NCBI GenBank assembly: GCA_046765875.1
Contig: JBKPSJ010000242.1
Location: 1 to 26,351 of the forward strand
Direction: 5' to 3'
Source of the DNA: DASRHY01 sp046765875
GTDB lineage: Bacteria > Actinomycetota > Actinomycetes > Propionibacteriales > Kribbellaceae
Length of the DNA stretch: 26,351 nt
Shown here: piece after piece, positions 14,430 through 22,645 of the stretch
How the letters are laid out: each line of letters opens with the position of its first letter
How positions within the stretch are numbered: the first letter of the stretch is position 1
Notes under the pieces: model-generated
Seen by the model: only the letters and a program-made list of their open reading frames with translations
What the model was told of the DNA's origin: nothing
The model's database searches: none
Position numbers and translations under genes: made by a program

Positions 14430-15173
14430 TTAGCGTTTCTTGAAGGTCCCGTCGAGCAGCACGTTGAAGCGCCGCACCTTCGGGAAGACCTGCTTGCCGT
14501 TGATGTAGTACCGCGCGTTCTTCGGTGGGTCGATCGTCACCAGGATCATGCCCTTGTACGTCAGGGTCTGCTGCAAGCCCTTGCTCAGCGACCCGCTGAA
14601 CAGGTACTCGCCGTTGAAGTTGCGCAGCACCAGGTACGCACCGGTGTTCTCGGCGACAACGGTCAGCCGGACCTTGGTGGGCTTCGGTTTCGGCGTCGGC
14701 GTGGTCTGTACCGGTGTCGTCGGTGTGATCGTGATCCGGGCTTCGGTGACCGACGGTGTCGGCGAGCTTGGTCCCGCGGTCGCCTCGACGTCGTTGGGCA
14801 GGGTGAACAGCCGGACCATGCCCCAGCCCATCAGTCCGACCAGGATCGCGCCCAGCACCACCGCCCAGCGCGGCCGCGCCGAGTGCACCGTCGGCGGCCT
14901 GCTGTCGGCCGGTTCCTGCCGGTGGGTCAGATCGACCTCCGGCGTCGCGTGATGCTTGTTGAACTCGGCCAGGAGCGGCTCGGGATCGGCGCCGAGCTCC
15001 TTGGCGATCGACCGCAGGTGCCCGCGGGCGTAGAAATTGCCGCCACACCGGGCGAAGTCGCCCTTCTCCATGGCCTCGATCAGGCCGGCGCGGATCCGTG
15101 TCCTCGCGCTCAGCTCGTCGACCGACAGCCCGGCGCTTCTCCGGGCCGCGACGAGTTGCTCGCCGAGAGTCAC
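14430..15173 (-). CDS. RodZ-like helix-turn-helix membrane protein
   Basis: A 247-residue protein with an N-terminal helix-turn-helix (about 1-65; GEQLVAARRSAGLSVDELS, IEAMEKGDF, YARGHLRSIAKELG). One membrane helix lies at about 103-123, followed by a Thr/Pro-rich stalk (135-167) and a C-terminal beta domain of the DUF4115 type (168-247) ending in KKR. This is the RodZ layout, a bitopic protein that links cell-shape proteins to the envelope. In actinobacteria its role is less clear. The GTG start at 15173 has an excellent GGAGG 6 bases upstream. It lies between the two-TM protein gene (28-base gap) and rimO (28-base gap), the usual place in this cluster. Confidence 0.85.
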   Translation of the reverse strand: MTLGEQLVAARRSAGLSVDELSARTRIRAGLIEAMEKGDFARCGGNFYARGHLRSIAKELGADPEPLLAEFNKHHATPEVDLTHRQEPADSRPPTVHSARPRWAVVLGAILVGLMGWGMVRLFTLPNDVEATAGPSSPTPSVTEARITITPTTPVQTTPTPKPKPTKVRLTVVAENTGAYLVLRNFNGEYLFSGSLSKGLQQTLTYKGMILVTIDPPKNARYYINGKQVFPKVRRFNVLLDGTFKKR

Positions 15174-15201
15174 GTCCGCCTCCGTTCGGATCGTACCCTG
15201 G

Positions 15202-15966
15202 TCAGGGCTGTTCGGTCACCGGGCAGCGCTCGTCTGCCAGGGCGGTCAGCGCCGGCACCACCAAGGGGTGCGACGGAGTTGCCGCCAGCCCGAACGGTAC
15301 AGCCAGAGAGGATCCGGTCAACCGGCGGTTCCTGTCGGTCATCTTCCGGGTTGACCGGTTGGCGTCGCGCGCGATCGCGGCGACCACCGGGGCGGGGTCG
15401 GACAGGTGAATCGCGATCCGGCCGTCGTCGAGCGTGTGCCGGCGCGGCAGCACCGTCACCGCCTCGATCTCCTCCCACAGCGCGCCGATCCACTCCCGCC
15501 GGACGCGCAGCCGGATACCAGTACGGTCGGCCACCAGCAGCGGCTTGGAGACCAGGGCGCGGAACGCCGTGCCGGCGAGCAGCGCGAACCCGGCCGCCAG
15601 CACCAATCGCCACAGCACGCCATACCCGAAGCCGCGGTACGCCGCGATCGCGAACCCGAGCGCGAGCAGAGCCGATGCCCCGGCCAGGAAGCCGTGCAGC
15701 CCGTGCGCGGGCCGGACCGTGAACTCGTCCGGGCCCGGATCAGGTTCTCGCTTCTCGGCATCCTCGGGCTCTTCGGTCAGCGAGTCATCCTCGGGTCGGG
15801 AGTCGCGGGCGAAGAAGCCCGGGATGTCGTCCGCCTCGAACAGCGCGATGGTCCGCGGCTGCTCGTCGGATTCGGCCGCGGGGTCGTCGAAGCCCGGTGT
15901 GCTGGGGACCGGGTGGTCGTCGGGGTCGGACTGGCTGTTCCGGGAAACTCGGGCGGTCGGAGACAC
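15202..15966 (-). CDS. Two-TM membrane protein with probable PH-like domain
   Basis: A 254-residue protein. Residues 1-85 are acidic and probably disordered, two close membrane helices lie at about 89-110 and 116-136, and a C-terminal part of about 110 residues follows. The stretch just after the helices (LLVADRTGIRLR, then WEEIEAVTVLPRR and GRIAIHLSD) has the pattern of bacterial PH-type domains found in small membrane proteins. This is a structural inference and no function is known. The GTG at 15966 starts 6 bases after the ftsK stop, with GAGGAGAG upstream inside the ftsK end, so the two genes are translationally coupled. Confidence 0.72.
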   Translation of the reverse strand: MSPTARVSRNSQSDPDDHPVPSTPGFDDPAAESDEQPRTIALFEADDIPGFFARDSRPEDDSLTEEPEDAEKREPDPGPDEFTVRPAHGLHGFLAGASALLALGFAIAAYRGFGYGVLWRLVLAAGFALLAGTAFRALVSKPLLVADRTGIRLRVRREWIGALWEEIEAVTVLPRRHTLDDGRIAIHLSDPAPVVAAIARDANRSTRKMTDRNRRLTGSSLAVPFGLAATPSHPLVVPALTALADERCPVTEQP

Positions 15967-15972
15967 GTCGGG

Positions 15973-18573
15973 TCACTCTCCTCGCAGGGTGGCGATGAAG
16001 TCCTCCAGGTCGTCGGGCTTGACCAAGACGTCGCGGGCCTTCGATCCCTCACTGGGGCCGACGACGCCACGGCTCTCCAGGATGTCCATCAGGCGGCCGG
16101 CCTTGGCGAAGCCGACCCGCAGCTTGCGCTGCAGCATCGACGTGGAGCCGAACTGGGTGGTCACGATCAGCTCGGCGGCCTGGCAGACCAGGTCCAGGTC
16201 GTCGCCGATCTCGTCGTCGAGGTCGCGGCTCGGCCCGGCCGCGGCGGTGACGTCCTCGCGGTACGTCGGTTCCAGCTGCGACCTGCAGTGACCGACCACG
16301 GCGCGGATCTCGTTCTCGGTCACCCAGGAACCCTGGATCCGCATCGGCTTGCTCGCGCCCATCGGCAGGAACAGCCCGTCACCCTGGCCGACCAGCTTCT
16401 CCGCGCCCGGTTGGTCGAGGATGACGCGGCTGTCGGCCAGCGACGAGGTCGCGAACGACAGCCGCGACGGTACGTTCGCCTTGATCAGGCCGGTGACGAC
16501 GTCGACCGACGGCCGCTGGGTCGCCAGCACCAGGTGGATACCGGCCGCCCGGGCCAGCTGGGTGATCCGGACGATCGAGTCCTCGACGTCCCGCGGCGCG
16601 ACCATCATCAGGTCGGCCAGCTCGTCGACCACGACCATCAGGTACGGGTACGGCGCGAGCTTGCGCTCGCTCCCGGGTGGCGGTTGCACCTTGCCCGACC
16701 GGACCGCCTTGTTGAAGTCGTCGACGTGCCGGAACCCGAAGGCGGCCAGGTCGTCGTACCGCATGTCCATCTCGCGGACGACCCACTGCAGCGCCTCGGC
16801 CGCCTTCTTCGGGTTGGTGATGATCGGCGTGATCAGGTGCGGGATACCCTCGTAGTTGTTGAGCTCGACCCGCTTCGGGTCGACCAGCACCATCCGTACC
16901 TCGTCCGGCGTGGCCCGCATCAGGATCGAGGTGATCAGCGAGTTCACGAACGAGGACTTGCCGGATCCGGTGGCGCCCGCTACGAGCAGGTGCGGCATCT
17001 TCGCCATGTTGGCGACGACGAACCCGCCCTCGACGTCCTTGCCGAGCCCGGCCACCATCGGGTGGTGATCGTTGCGCGCGGTCGCACTGCGGATCACGTC
17101 GCCGAGGCTGACGATCTCCTTGTCCTTGTTCGGGATCTCGATGCCGATCGCGGACTTGCCCGGGATCGGCGACAGGATCCGTACGTCGGCCGACGCCACC
17201 GCGTACGCGATGTTCCTGCTCAGCGCGGTGACCTTCTCGACCTTGACCGCGGAGCCGAGCTCGACCTCGTACCGGGTGACCGTCGGGCCGCGGGTGTACC
17301 CGGTCACCTGTGCGTCGATGGTGAACTGCTCGAACACCTCGGTGAGCCGCTCGACCACCTGGTCCGACGCCTTGGTCCGGGTCTTGTGCACCGAGCCGGG
17401 CTTGAGGAAGTTGCCGTCGGGCAACGTGTACGTGATGTCGCCGGACAGGCTGAGCTGCTCGACCCGCCGCGGCAGCGGCGTATGCGGCGGCGGCTCGCTC
17501 TTGCCGGGATCCTTGTCCTTGGCAACGGCTTCCGGAACCACCGGCGCGGGCGTCTCGGCCTCCGCGTCGGCCGTCTTGGCCTTCCTGCGCTTGAACAGTT
17601 CGCGGCCCACGAGCACGGGCGAGTCGTACGGCCGCTCCCCGGACTCCTCGTCGTCCGGCGTCGTCGTCTTCTGCCGCCTGGCCTTGCGGCTGAGCCGTAC
17701 CGTCGGCTCGCCCGTGGGCTGCTGCTCGCCGGCCTGCTCCGGTGCGTCGTGACGTCCGCGCAGCACGTTCCAGGCGGCCCGGATCCGGACCGGCACGAGG
17801 TGCACCGGGGTCCCGGTGACGACCAGGATCCCGAAGATCGCGAGCAGCACCAGCAGCGGTGCGGCGACGTACTGGGTCAGCAGGTCGGCCAGCAGGCTGG
17901 ACACGACGTACCCGATCGCGCCGCCGGCGTCCTGCAGCGTGCCCTGCGACGACGGCGTGTTCGGGCGCGGGATGCCGTGCGCGATGTGGACCAGGCCGAG
18001 CATGCCCAGCAGGAACGCCGACCAGCCGATCACCTGCCGTCCCGCCGGCCCGTTGCGATCCGGGTGCCGAAGCGTCCGCCACGCGGCGACCACGAGGAGG
18101 ATCGGCAGCGCCCAGCCGAGAACGCCGACGCTGCCCTTCACCATCGTCCGTACGCCGGCGCCGGCCGTGCCCGGCAGGTTCCACCAGACCGCTGCGGCCA
18201 CCACGACGGCCAGGCCGATCAGGGTCAGGCCGACGCCGTCGCGCTGGTGCGCCGGGTCGAGATCGCGGGCGCTGTGACCGATGCCGCGGACGATCCCGCC
18301 GACAAGATGGGCGAACCCGAGCCACAGTCGGACCACCGCGCGGCCGATCCCGAGCATGAACTCCGCGAACGGACCCGCGCTCGGCCGGCCGGCCGGTCGC
18401 CGGTTCGAGCGCGACGAACCGCGCGCGGTGGATTGCCCACCGCGCGTCCTGCTCTGCTGCCTGCGCTGTGCGCCGGAGGGACGAGGACGGGTACCACCGT
18501 CCGGACGGCCCTTGCCGGACCCCCGTGCCGATGAGTTCCGCGCCCGCGCCGGGGAAGACGTGCGGGTCGCCAT
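15973..18573 (-). CDS. ftsK: DNA translocase FtsK/SpoIIIE
   Basis: An 866-residue septal DNA pump. Residues 1-65 are very basic (Arg/Ser/Gly-rich), about four membrane helices lie at roughly 115-255, and a charged linker follows to about 375. The motor has alpha/beta domains, with Walker A GATGSGKS at 533-540 and Walker B LMVVVDEL (Asp650, Glu651). The gamma winged helix (about 795-860; FGSTSMLQRKLRVGFAKAGRLMDILE) reads KOPS-like DNA sequences. It moves the chromosome through the closing septum. The ATG at 18573 gives the family-like start MATRTSS; no Shine-Dalgarno is present, consistent with a leaderless mRNA. It heads the minus-strand cluster and is divergent from the amidase. Confidence 0.96.
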   Translation of the reverse strand: MATRTSSPARARNSSARGSGKGRPDGGTRPRPSGAQRRQQSRTRGGQSTARGSSRSNRRPAGRPSAGPFAEFMLGIGRAVVRLWLGFAHLVGGIVRGIGHSARDLDPAHQRDGVGLTLIGLAVVVAAAVWWNLPGTAGAGVRTMVKGSVGVLGWALPILLVVAAWRTLRHPDRNGPAGRQVIGWSAFLLGMLGLVHIAHGIPRPNTPSSQGTLQDAGGAIGYVVSSLLADLLTQYVAAPLLVLLAIFGILVVTGTPVHLVPVRIRAAWNVLRGRHDAPEQAGEQQPTGEPTVRLSRKARRQKTTTPDDEESGERPYDSPVLVGRELFKRRKAKTADAEAETPAPVVPEAVAKDKDPGKSEPPPHTPLPRRVEQLSLSGDITYTLPDGNFLKPGSVHKTRTKASDQVVERLTEVFEQFTIDAQVTGYTRGPTVTRYEVELGSAVKVEKVTALSRNIAYAVASADVRILSPIPGKSAIGIEIPNKDKEIVSLGDVIRSATARNDHHPMVAGLGKDVEGGFVVANMAKMPHLLVAGATGSGKSSFVNSLITSILMRATPDEVRMVLVDPKRVELNNYEGIPHLITPIITNPKKAAEALQWVVREMDMRYDDLAAFGFRHVDDFNKAVRSGKVQPPPGSERKLAPYPYLMVVVDELADLMMVAPRDVEDSIVRITQLARAAGIHLVLATQRPSVDVVTGLIKANVPSRLSFATSSLADSRVILDQPGAEKLVGQGDGLFLPMGASKPMRIQGSWVTENEIRAVVGHCRSQLEPTYREDVTAAAGPSRDLDDEIGDDLDLVCQAAELIVTTQFGSTSMLQRKLRVGFAKAGRLMDILESRGVVGPSEGSKARDVLVKPDDLEDFIATLRGE

Positions 18574-18580
18574 ACCCGGC

Positions 18581-18609
18581 AGGTTACCCCGACAGTCACT
18601 GCAGTCACA
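18581..18609 (-). promoter_or_regulatory. Candidate leaderless ftsK promoter
   Basis: On the minus strand, TAACCT (18581-18586) fits TAnnnT and ends 7 bases before the ftsK ATG, so transcription would begin at the A of ATG. TGTGAC (18604-18609) is a weak -35 at a 17-base spacing. GTCAC recurs every 9 bases on the plus strand here (18595, 18604, 18613). Confidence 0.4.
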
Positions 18610-18662
18610 CGCGTCACACGCCGGGTCATGCAGTTGTGTCGGACCGCGATCCGCGGCGCTGG

Positions 18663-18668
18663 TAGCTT
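18663..18668 (+). promoter_or_regulatory. Candidate -10 element for the amidase gene
   Basis: TAGCTT matches TAnnnT and lies 26 bases before the amidase ATG; no clear -35 is present. A ribosome-binding site GGAGGT at 18681-18686 is 8 bases from the ATG and decides the start. Confidence 0.35.
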
Positions 18669-18694
18669 CGAGCCCAACCGGGAGGTGGGTGGCG

Positions 18695-20065
18695 ATGAGC
18701 GATCTGTGCATGCTGCCGGCGCACGAGCTCGGGCGGCGGCTGGTCGACGGCGAGCTCAGCTCGGTCGAGCTGCTGGAGGCGCTCCTGGCGCGGATCGAAC
18801 AGCACAACCCCGCACTCAACGCCGTGGTCTCGCTGGACGAGAAGAAGGCCCGCAAGGCCGCCGAACGGGCCGACACGGCGTTGCGCCGCGGCGAGGTACG
18901 CGGACCCCTGACCGGCGTACCGCTCACGCTCAAGGACGGCTGGGACGTCGCCGGGATGCGGACCACGGTCGGGACCCCGGTACTCGACCGGATGCCCAAG
19001 GCCGACTCGACGGTAGCGGCCCGGCTCAAGTTCTCCGGCGCGATCGTGGTCGGCCACACGAACGTCGCGCCGTTCCTGGCCGACTACATCACCGACAACG
19101 AGATCTTCGGACGCACGGTGAACCCGTGGAACGCCGACCGTACGCCGGGCGGGTCCAGCGGTGGCGCGGCCGCGGCCGTGGCGGCCGGACTCACACCCCT
19201 CGAAGTCGGCTCGGATCTGGCCGGATCGGTACGGTTGCCGGCCGCCTTCTGCGGCGTGTACGGCCTGATGGCCACCGACCACCGGATCCCGGTCACCGGC
19301 TTCTTCTCTCCGCCGCCGCGGCCGATCCGGGTCCTCGGCACCGCCGGGCCGATCGCCCGCGATCTCGCCGACCTGGAGATCGCACTGCGGGTGCTGTCCG
19401 GTCCGGACGGGTACGACGCGGAGGTGCCGGTCTCACCGCTCGGGACCCGGCGCCGCCGCAAGCTCTCGTCGCTCAAGGTCGCCGTGGTGCCGTCACTGCC
19501 CGGGGCACCGGTTGCCGCGTCGGTACGGGCACAGGTCGAGCGGGTCGCGGCCGGACTCTCGGACGCGGGCGCGAAGGTCTCCGAACGGCTGCCGTCGTTC
19601 GACTGGGGCGCGGCCGGTCAGCTGTACGGGGACTTGCTCGGCGCCATCGTCACCGCGTTCGACCCGACGGCGGACGTGCCGGCCGAGCATCGCACGCTGT
19701 CCTGGTACCTGCGAGCGTTGAGCCGACGGGACGCCATCACCGGTGCCTGGCACGAGTTCTTCCGCGATGTCGACGTCCTGATCGCTCCGCCGGCGCTCAC
19801 GACCGCGTTCCCGCACCCGGACGGTCCGATGATCGACGTGGACGGTACGCCGGTCGACCGCGGCATGGAGGGCATGGCGCTGGTCTTCGCCAACCTCGGC
19901 GGGTTGCCGTCCCTCGTGGCACCGGCTGGAACCGATGAGGACGGCCTGCCGATCGGCGTACAACTCGTCGGCCCGGCCTGGTCGGACCTGCGGCTGATCG
20001 ACATCGCGTACGAGCTCGAGCAGACCGGCGTTCTCCCCGGCTTCACCCCGCCGCCCGGCTTCTGA
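18695..20065 (+). CDS. Amidase-signature family amidase
   Basis: A 456-residue hydrolase of the amidase-signature family. The Ser-cisSer-Lys triad is visible: Lys80 (PLTLKDGWDVAG), Ser154 in PGGSSGGAAAAVAAG and the nucleophile Ser178 in GSDLAGSVRLPAAFCGVYG. The family usually has DxGGS before the nucleophile; here it is DLAGS, a mild change. The C-terminal part GGLPSLVAPAG...GLPIGVQLVGP is standard. It lacks GatA context (no gatB or gatC), so it probably cleaves free amides or carries out another small-molecule hydrolysis; the substrate is unknown. The start is set by a strong Shine-Dalgarno. It is followed by the SAM-IV riboswitch, so the next gene is a separate transcription unit. Confidence 0.88.
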   Translation: MSDLCMLPAHELGRRLVDGELSSVELLEALLARIEQHNPALNAVVSLDEKKARKAAERADTALRRGEVRGPLTGVPLTLKDGWDVAGMRTTVGTPVLDRMPKADSTVAARLKFSGAIVVGHTNVAPFLADYITDNEIFGRTVNPWNADRTPGGSSGGAAAAVAAGLTPLEVGSDLAGSVRLPAAFCGVYGLMATDHRIPVTGFFSPPPRPIRVLGTAGPIARDLADLEIALRVLSGPDGYDAEVPVSPLGTRRRRKLSSLKVAVVPSLPGAPVAASVRAQVERVAAGLSDAGAKVSERLPSFDWGAAGQLYGDLLGAIVTAFDPTADVPAEHRTLSWYLRALSRRDAITGAWHEFFRDVDVLIAPPALTTAFPHPDGPMIDVDGTPVDRGMEGMALVFANLGGLPSLVAPAGTDEDGLPIGVQLVGPAWSDLRLIDIAYELEQTGVLPGFTPPPGF

Positions 20066-20130
20066 GACGCGGTCTCGGATCGCGAGATTCGGACTGGAGC
20101 GGCCGGTTGTTCGGCGGGTACCGTCCTGAA

Positions 20131-20255
20131 CAGGTCATGAGCGCCAGCGTCAAGCCCCGGCTTGCTGGCCGGCAACCCTCCTCCGCGGTGGGGTGCCCCG
20201 GGTGAGGACCGGGCCGGTCGGGACCCCGATCGGCAAGTGCGGACCACCGGGAGCA
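20131..20255 (+). ncRNA. SAM-IV riboswitch
   Basis: The RNA matches the actinobacterial SAM-IV class. Stem P1 is GGTC (20133-20136) with GACC (20207-20210). Stem P2 is GCCAGC (20143-20148) with GCTGGC (20164-20169), containing an inner AAGC/GCTT helix. The core CCGGCAACCC and GGTGGGGTGCCCCGGGTGA form P3 and the ligand-binding joints. Outside P1, a 9-bp hairpin (20213-20221 with 20226-20234) is followed by GCAAGTGCGGACC, the extra 3' domain that separates SAM-IV from SAM-I. It binds S-adenosylmethionine. The following GGGAG at 20249-20253 is the ribosome-binding site, and no T-run terminator is present, so control is probably of translation. A possible -10, TACCGT, lies at 20119-20124. Confidence 0.9.
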
Positions 20256-20258
20256 GTC

Positions 20259-21623
20259 ATGTCGATCCTGTCCATCCTCGAACCCGCGGCCCAGCAGGCG
20301 CACCGGGCACCCCTCCCCCCGCTGACCCCGGCGCAGGTGCCGACCACCGTCGGCACCGGCCTGCTGGTGCCGCTCGCCGACGGCCGGGTGACCGACTACG
20401 CGAACTTCGACCACGGCGCCAGCGCGCCCTGTCTGGAGGCCGTACGGCGGGCCGTCGACGCGGCGCTGCCGTCGTACGCGTCGGTGCACCGCGGCAACGG
20501 ATACGCCTCGCGGATCACCACCCAGTGGTACGAGCGGGCCCGGCAGGAGGTGCACGCGTTCGTCAACGCGCGGGCCGACGACGAGGTGGTGTTCACCCGG
20601 CAGACGACGGACGCGCTCAACCTGCTCGCGCGATGTTTGCCCGAGGCAACGACGGTCGTGGTCTTCGAGACCGAGCACCACGCGGCCCTGCTGCCCTGGC
20701 CGGCCGAGCGGACCGTGCGGCTCACTCCCCCGGCCTCGCCGACGGCGGCCGTCACCGCCGTCGCCGACGCCCTGCGTACCGCGCCCGAGGGACCCCGGCT
20801 CGTCTGCGTGACCGGTGCCTCGAACGTCACCGGCGAACTGTTCCCGGTCGAGGAGATCACCCGGGTGGCCAAGGCGCACGGCGCCCGCGTCTGCCTGGAC
20901 GCCGCCCAGCTCGCGCCGCACCGGCGAGTCGATGTGCGCGCACTCGGGCTCGACTGGGTCGCGCTGTCGGGTCACAAGCTGTATGCACCGTTCGGCTGTG
21001 GTGCGCTGATCGGCCGCTCCGACTGGCTGGAGGCTGCGGCGCCGTACCTGGCCGGTGGCGGTGCAAGCGCGGCCGTGAGCCGTGACGACGTCGTGTGGGC
21101 GAATGGACCGGCGCGGCACGAGGGCGGCTCACCGAACGTCATCGGGGCGATCGCGCTTGCCGCGGCGTGCGCGACGATCTCCGCACACCGCGATGCGGTC
21201 GAGAGGCACGAGGGCGAACTGATCACGCGGCTGCGGGCCGGGCTGACCGATATCGCCGGGGTGACGACGTACGACATCTTCGGCCCAGACGCGGACCGGG
21301 TTGGGACGGTCGCGTTCACGATCGACGGTCTGGACTCGACGACGATGTCGGCCGCGCTGGCGGCGGAGTACGGCATCGGCGTACGCGACGGCCGGTTCTG
21401 CGCGCACCTACTGACCGACCACCTGCTGGCGGGTAACGCCGAGCACGGTACCGCGGTCCGGGCCAGCCTCGGCCTGGGTACCACTCGCGAGCATGTGGAC
21501 CGGCTGATCGGCGCCGTGCGCACGCTGGCGACGTCCGGGCCGCGGTTCGTCTATACCGTCACCGATCAGGGCTGCCAGCCGGTGGACGATCCCAGGGACC
21601 TCACCGCGCCGCCACTGTGGTGA
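20259..21623 (+). CDS. Class V aminotransferase, cysteine-desulfurase-like (SAM-IV controlled)
   Basis: A 454-residue PLP enzyme of the class V (NifS/SufS) fold. His139-His140 (ETEHHAALLPW) fits the PLP-stacking His, the LDAAQLAPHR region carries the PLP Asp at 214, and Lys240 in SGHKLYAPFG is the PLP lysine. Cys381 in RDGRFCAH sits where SufS-type desulfurases have their catalytic cysteine (RxGHHCA). A sulfur-transfer role is therefore plausible, supported by the SAM riboswitch. No sufBCD, iscU or tRNA-thiolation gene is nearby, so iron-sulfur cluster work is not implied. The ATG at 20259 has GGGAG 5 bases upstream; a longer frame would run into the riboswitch. About 40 N-terminal and 30 C-terminal residues (ending DDPRDLTAPPLW) exceed the common core. 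Confidence 0.88.
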   Translation: MSILSILEPAAQQAHRAPLPPLTPAQVPTTVGTGLLVPLADGRVTDYANFDHGASAPCLEAVRRAVDAALPSYASVHRGNGYASRITTQWYERARQEVHAFVNARADDEVVFTRQTTDALNLLARCLPEATTVVVFETEHHAALLPWPAERTVRLTPPASPTAAVTAVADALRTAPEGPRLVCVTGASNVTGELFPVEEITRVAKAHGARVCLDAAQLAPHRRVDVRALGLDWVALSGHKLYAPFGCGALIGRSDWLEAAAPYLAGGGASAAVSRDDVVWANGPARHEGGSPNVIGAIALAAACATISAHRDAVERHEGELITRLRAGLTDIAGVTTYDIFGPDADRVGTVAFTIDGLDSTTMSAALAAEYGIGVRDGRFCAHLLTDHLLAGNAEHGTAVRASLGLGTTREHVDRLIGAVRTLATSGPRFVYTVTDQGCQPVDDPRDLTAPPLW

Positions 21624-21672
21624 CTTTCTCCACAGGCGTGGGGACTGCCCGGGCTGGTGAACCGGAGCGACG

Positions 21673-21678
21673 TAGCAT
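21673..21678 (+). promoter_or_regulatory. Candidate -10 element for the slipin gene
   Basis: TAGCAT matches TAnnnT, 18 bases before the slipin ATG and just upstream of its ribosome-binding site (GGTGGAGG, 21683-21690). No clear -35 is seen. The slipin may thus be transcribed separately from the riboswitch-controlled gene. Confidence 0.33.
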
Positions 21679-21696
21679 CGATGGTGGAGGCACACC

Positions 21697-22593
21697 ATGG
21701 ATGTCGTGTTCAGCATCCTCATCCCGGTACTCGGTGCCGGCGCGATCGTCGCGGCGGCCAGTATCCGGGTTGTCAAGCAGTTCGAGCGCGGGCTCATCTT
21801 CCGCTGGGGCAAGGTCCGCCCGGAGCTACGCCAGCCGGGCCTGACCATGATCGCGCCCTTCGCCGACCGGCTGCAGAAGGTCAATATGCAGATCGTCACC
21901 ATGCCGGTGCCGACGCAGGAGGGCATAACCCGCGACAACGTGACGGTCTCGGTCGACGCGGTCGTCTACTTCCGGGTGATCGACCCGGAGCGGGCGATCA
22001 TCCACGTCCAGGACTACCTGTTCGCGGTCGGCCAGGTCGCGCAGACGTCGTTGCGCTCCATCATCGGCAAGAGCGACCTCGACGACCTGCTGTCGAACCG
22101 CGACCGGCTCAACGAGGGCCTGCAGATCATGATCGACAGCCCGGCCGTGGAGTGGGGCATCCACATCGACCGGGTGGAGATCAAGGACGTCTCGCTGCCG
22201 GAGTCGATGAAGCGCTCGATGTCGCGACAGGCCGAGGCGGAGCGGGAACGAAGGGCCCGGATCATCACCGCGGACGGTGAGCTGCAGGCCTCGCAGAAGC
22301 TGTCCGAGGCTGCCAAGGCCATGTCCGCGACGCCCGCGGCGCTGCAACTGCGGCTGCTGCAGACGATGGTCGAGGTCGCCGCGGAGAAGAACTCGACCGT
22401 CGTGCTGCCGTTCCCGGTCGAGTTGCTCCGGTTCCTCGAACGCAGCACTCCGGCCGCGAAGCCGGTCACGGAAAGCGGTCGGTCCGCCGAAGCCGACCAG
22501 CCCGAGCTCGAGACAGGCACGAACCCGCTGCGCGCCCTGACCGACGCCCTGCGCGCCGCCGAGGAACGCGACAAGCGCCCCGCCGACGGATGA
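21697..22593 (+). CDS. Slipin (SPFH/band-7 family membrane protein)
   Basis: A 298-residue protein with one N-terminal membrane helix (about 4-23) and an SPFH/band-7 domain (about 25-190: VKQFERGLIFRWGK, QPGLTMIAPFADRLQKVNMQ, TRDNVTVSVDAVVYFRV, HIDRVEIKDVSLPESMKRSMSRQAEAERER split across the region). A helical, oligomer-forming part (190-235) and a polar tail follow. Prokaryotic stomatin-like slipins scaffold membrane microdomains, often with an NfeD partner; no nfeD is present here. The ATG is well set by GGAGG 6 bases upstream. The gene lies 73 bases after the aminotransferase stop. Confidence 0.92.
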   Translation: MDVVFSILIPVLGAGAIVAAASIRVVKQFERGLIFRWGKVRPELRQPGLTMIAPFADRLQKVNMQIVTMPVPTQEGITRDNVTVSVDAVVYFRVIDPERAIIHVQDYLFAVGQVAQTSLRSIIGKSDLDDLLSNRDRLNEGLQIMIDSPAVEWGIHIDRVEIKDVSLPESMKRSMSRQAEAERERRARIITADGELQASQKLSEAAKAMSATPAALQLRLLQTMVEVAAEKNSTVVLPFPVELLRFLERSTPAAKPVTESGRSAEADQPELETGTNPLRALTDALRAAEERDKRPADG

Positions 22594-22645
22594 TGGGTTC
22601 CCGTACGTTCAAGACCTAGACCCGGCCATCCGGCAGGCTGAGGCC

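Noticed and set aside
15406..18534. Very long plus-strand open frame opposite ftsK and its downstream neighbour
   Set aside because: The minus strand carries FtsK motifs (Walker A/B, gamma domain); the plus frame shows no domain and has shadow composition.
20066..20130. Terminator after the amidase (TCTCG...CGAGA)
   Set aside because: Stem is only 5 bp without a T-run; too weak to call.
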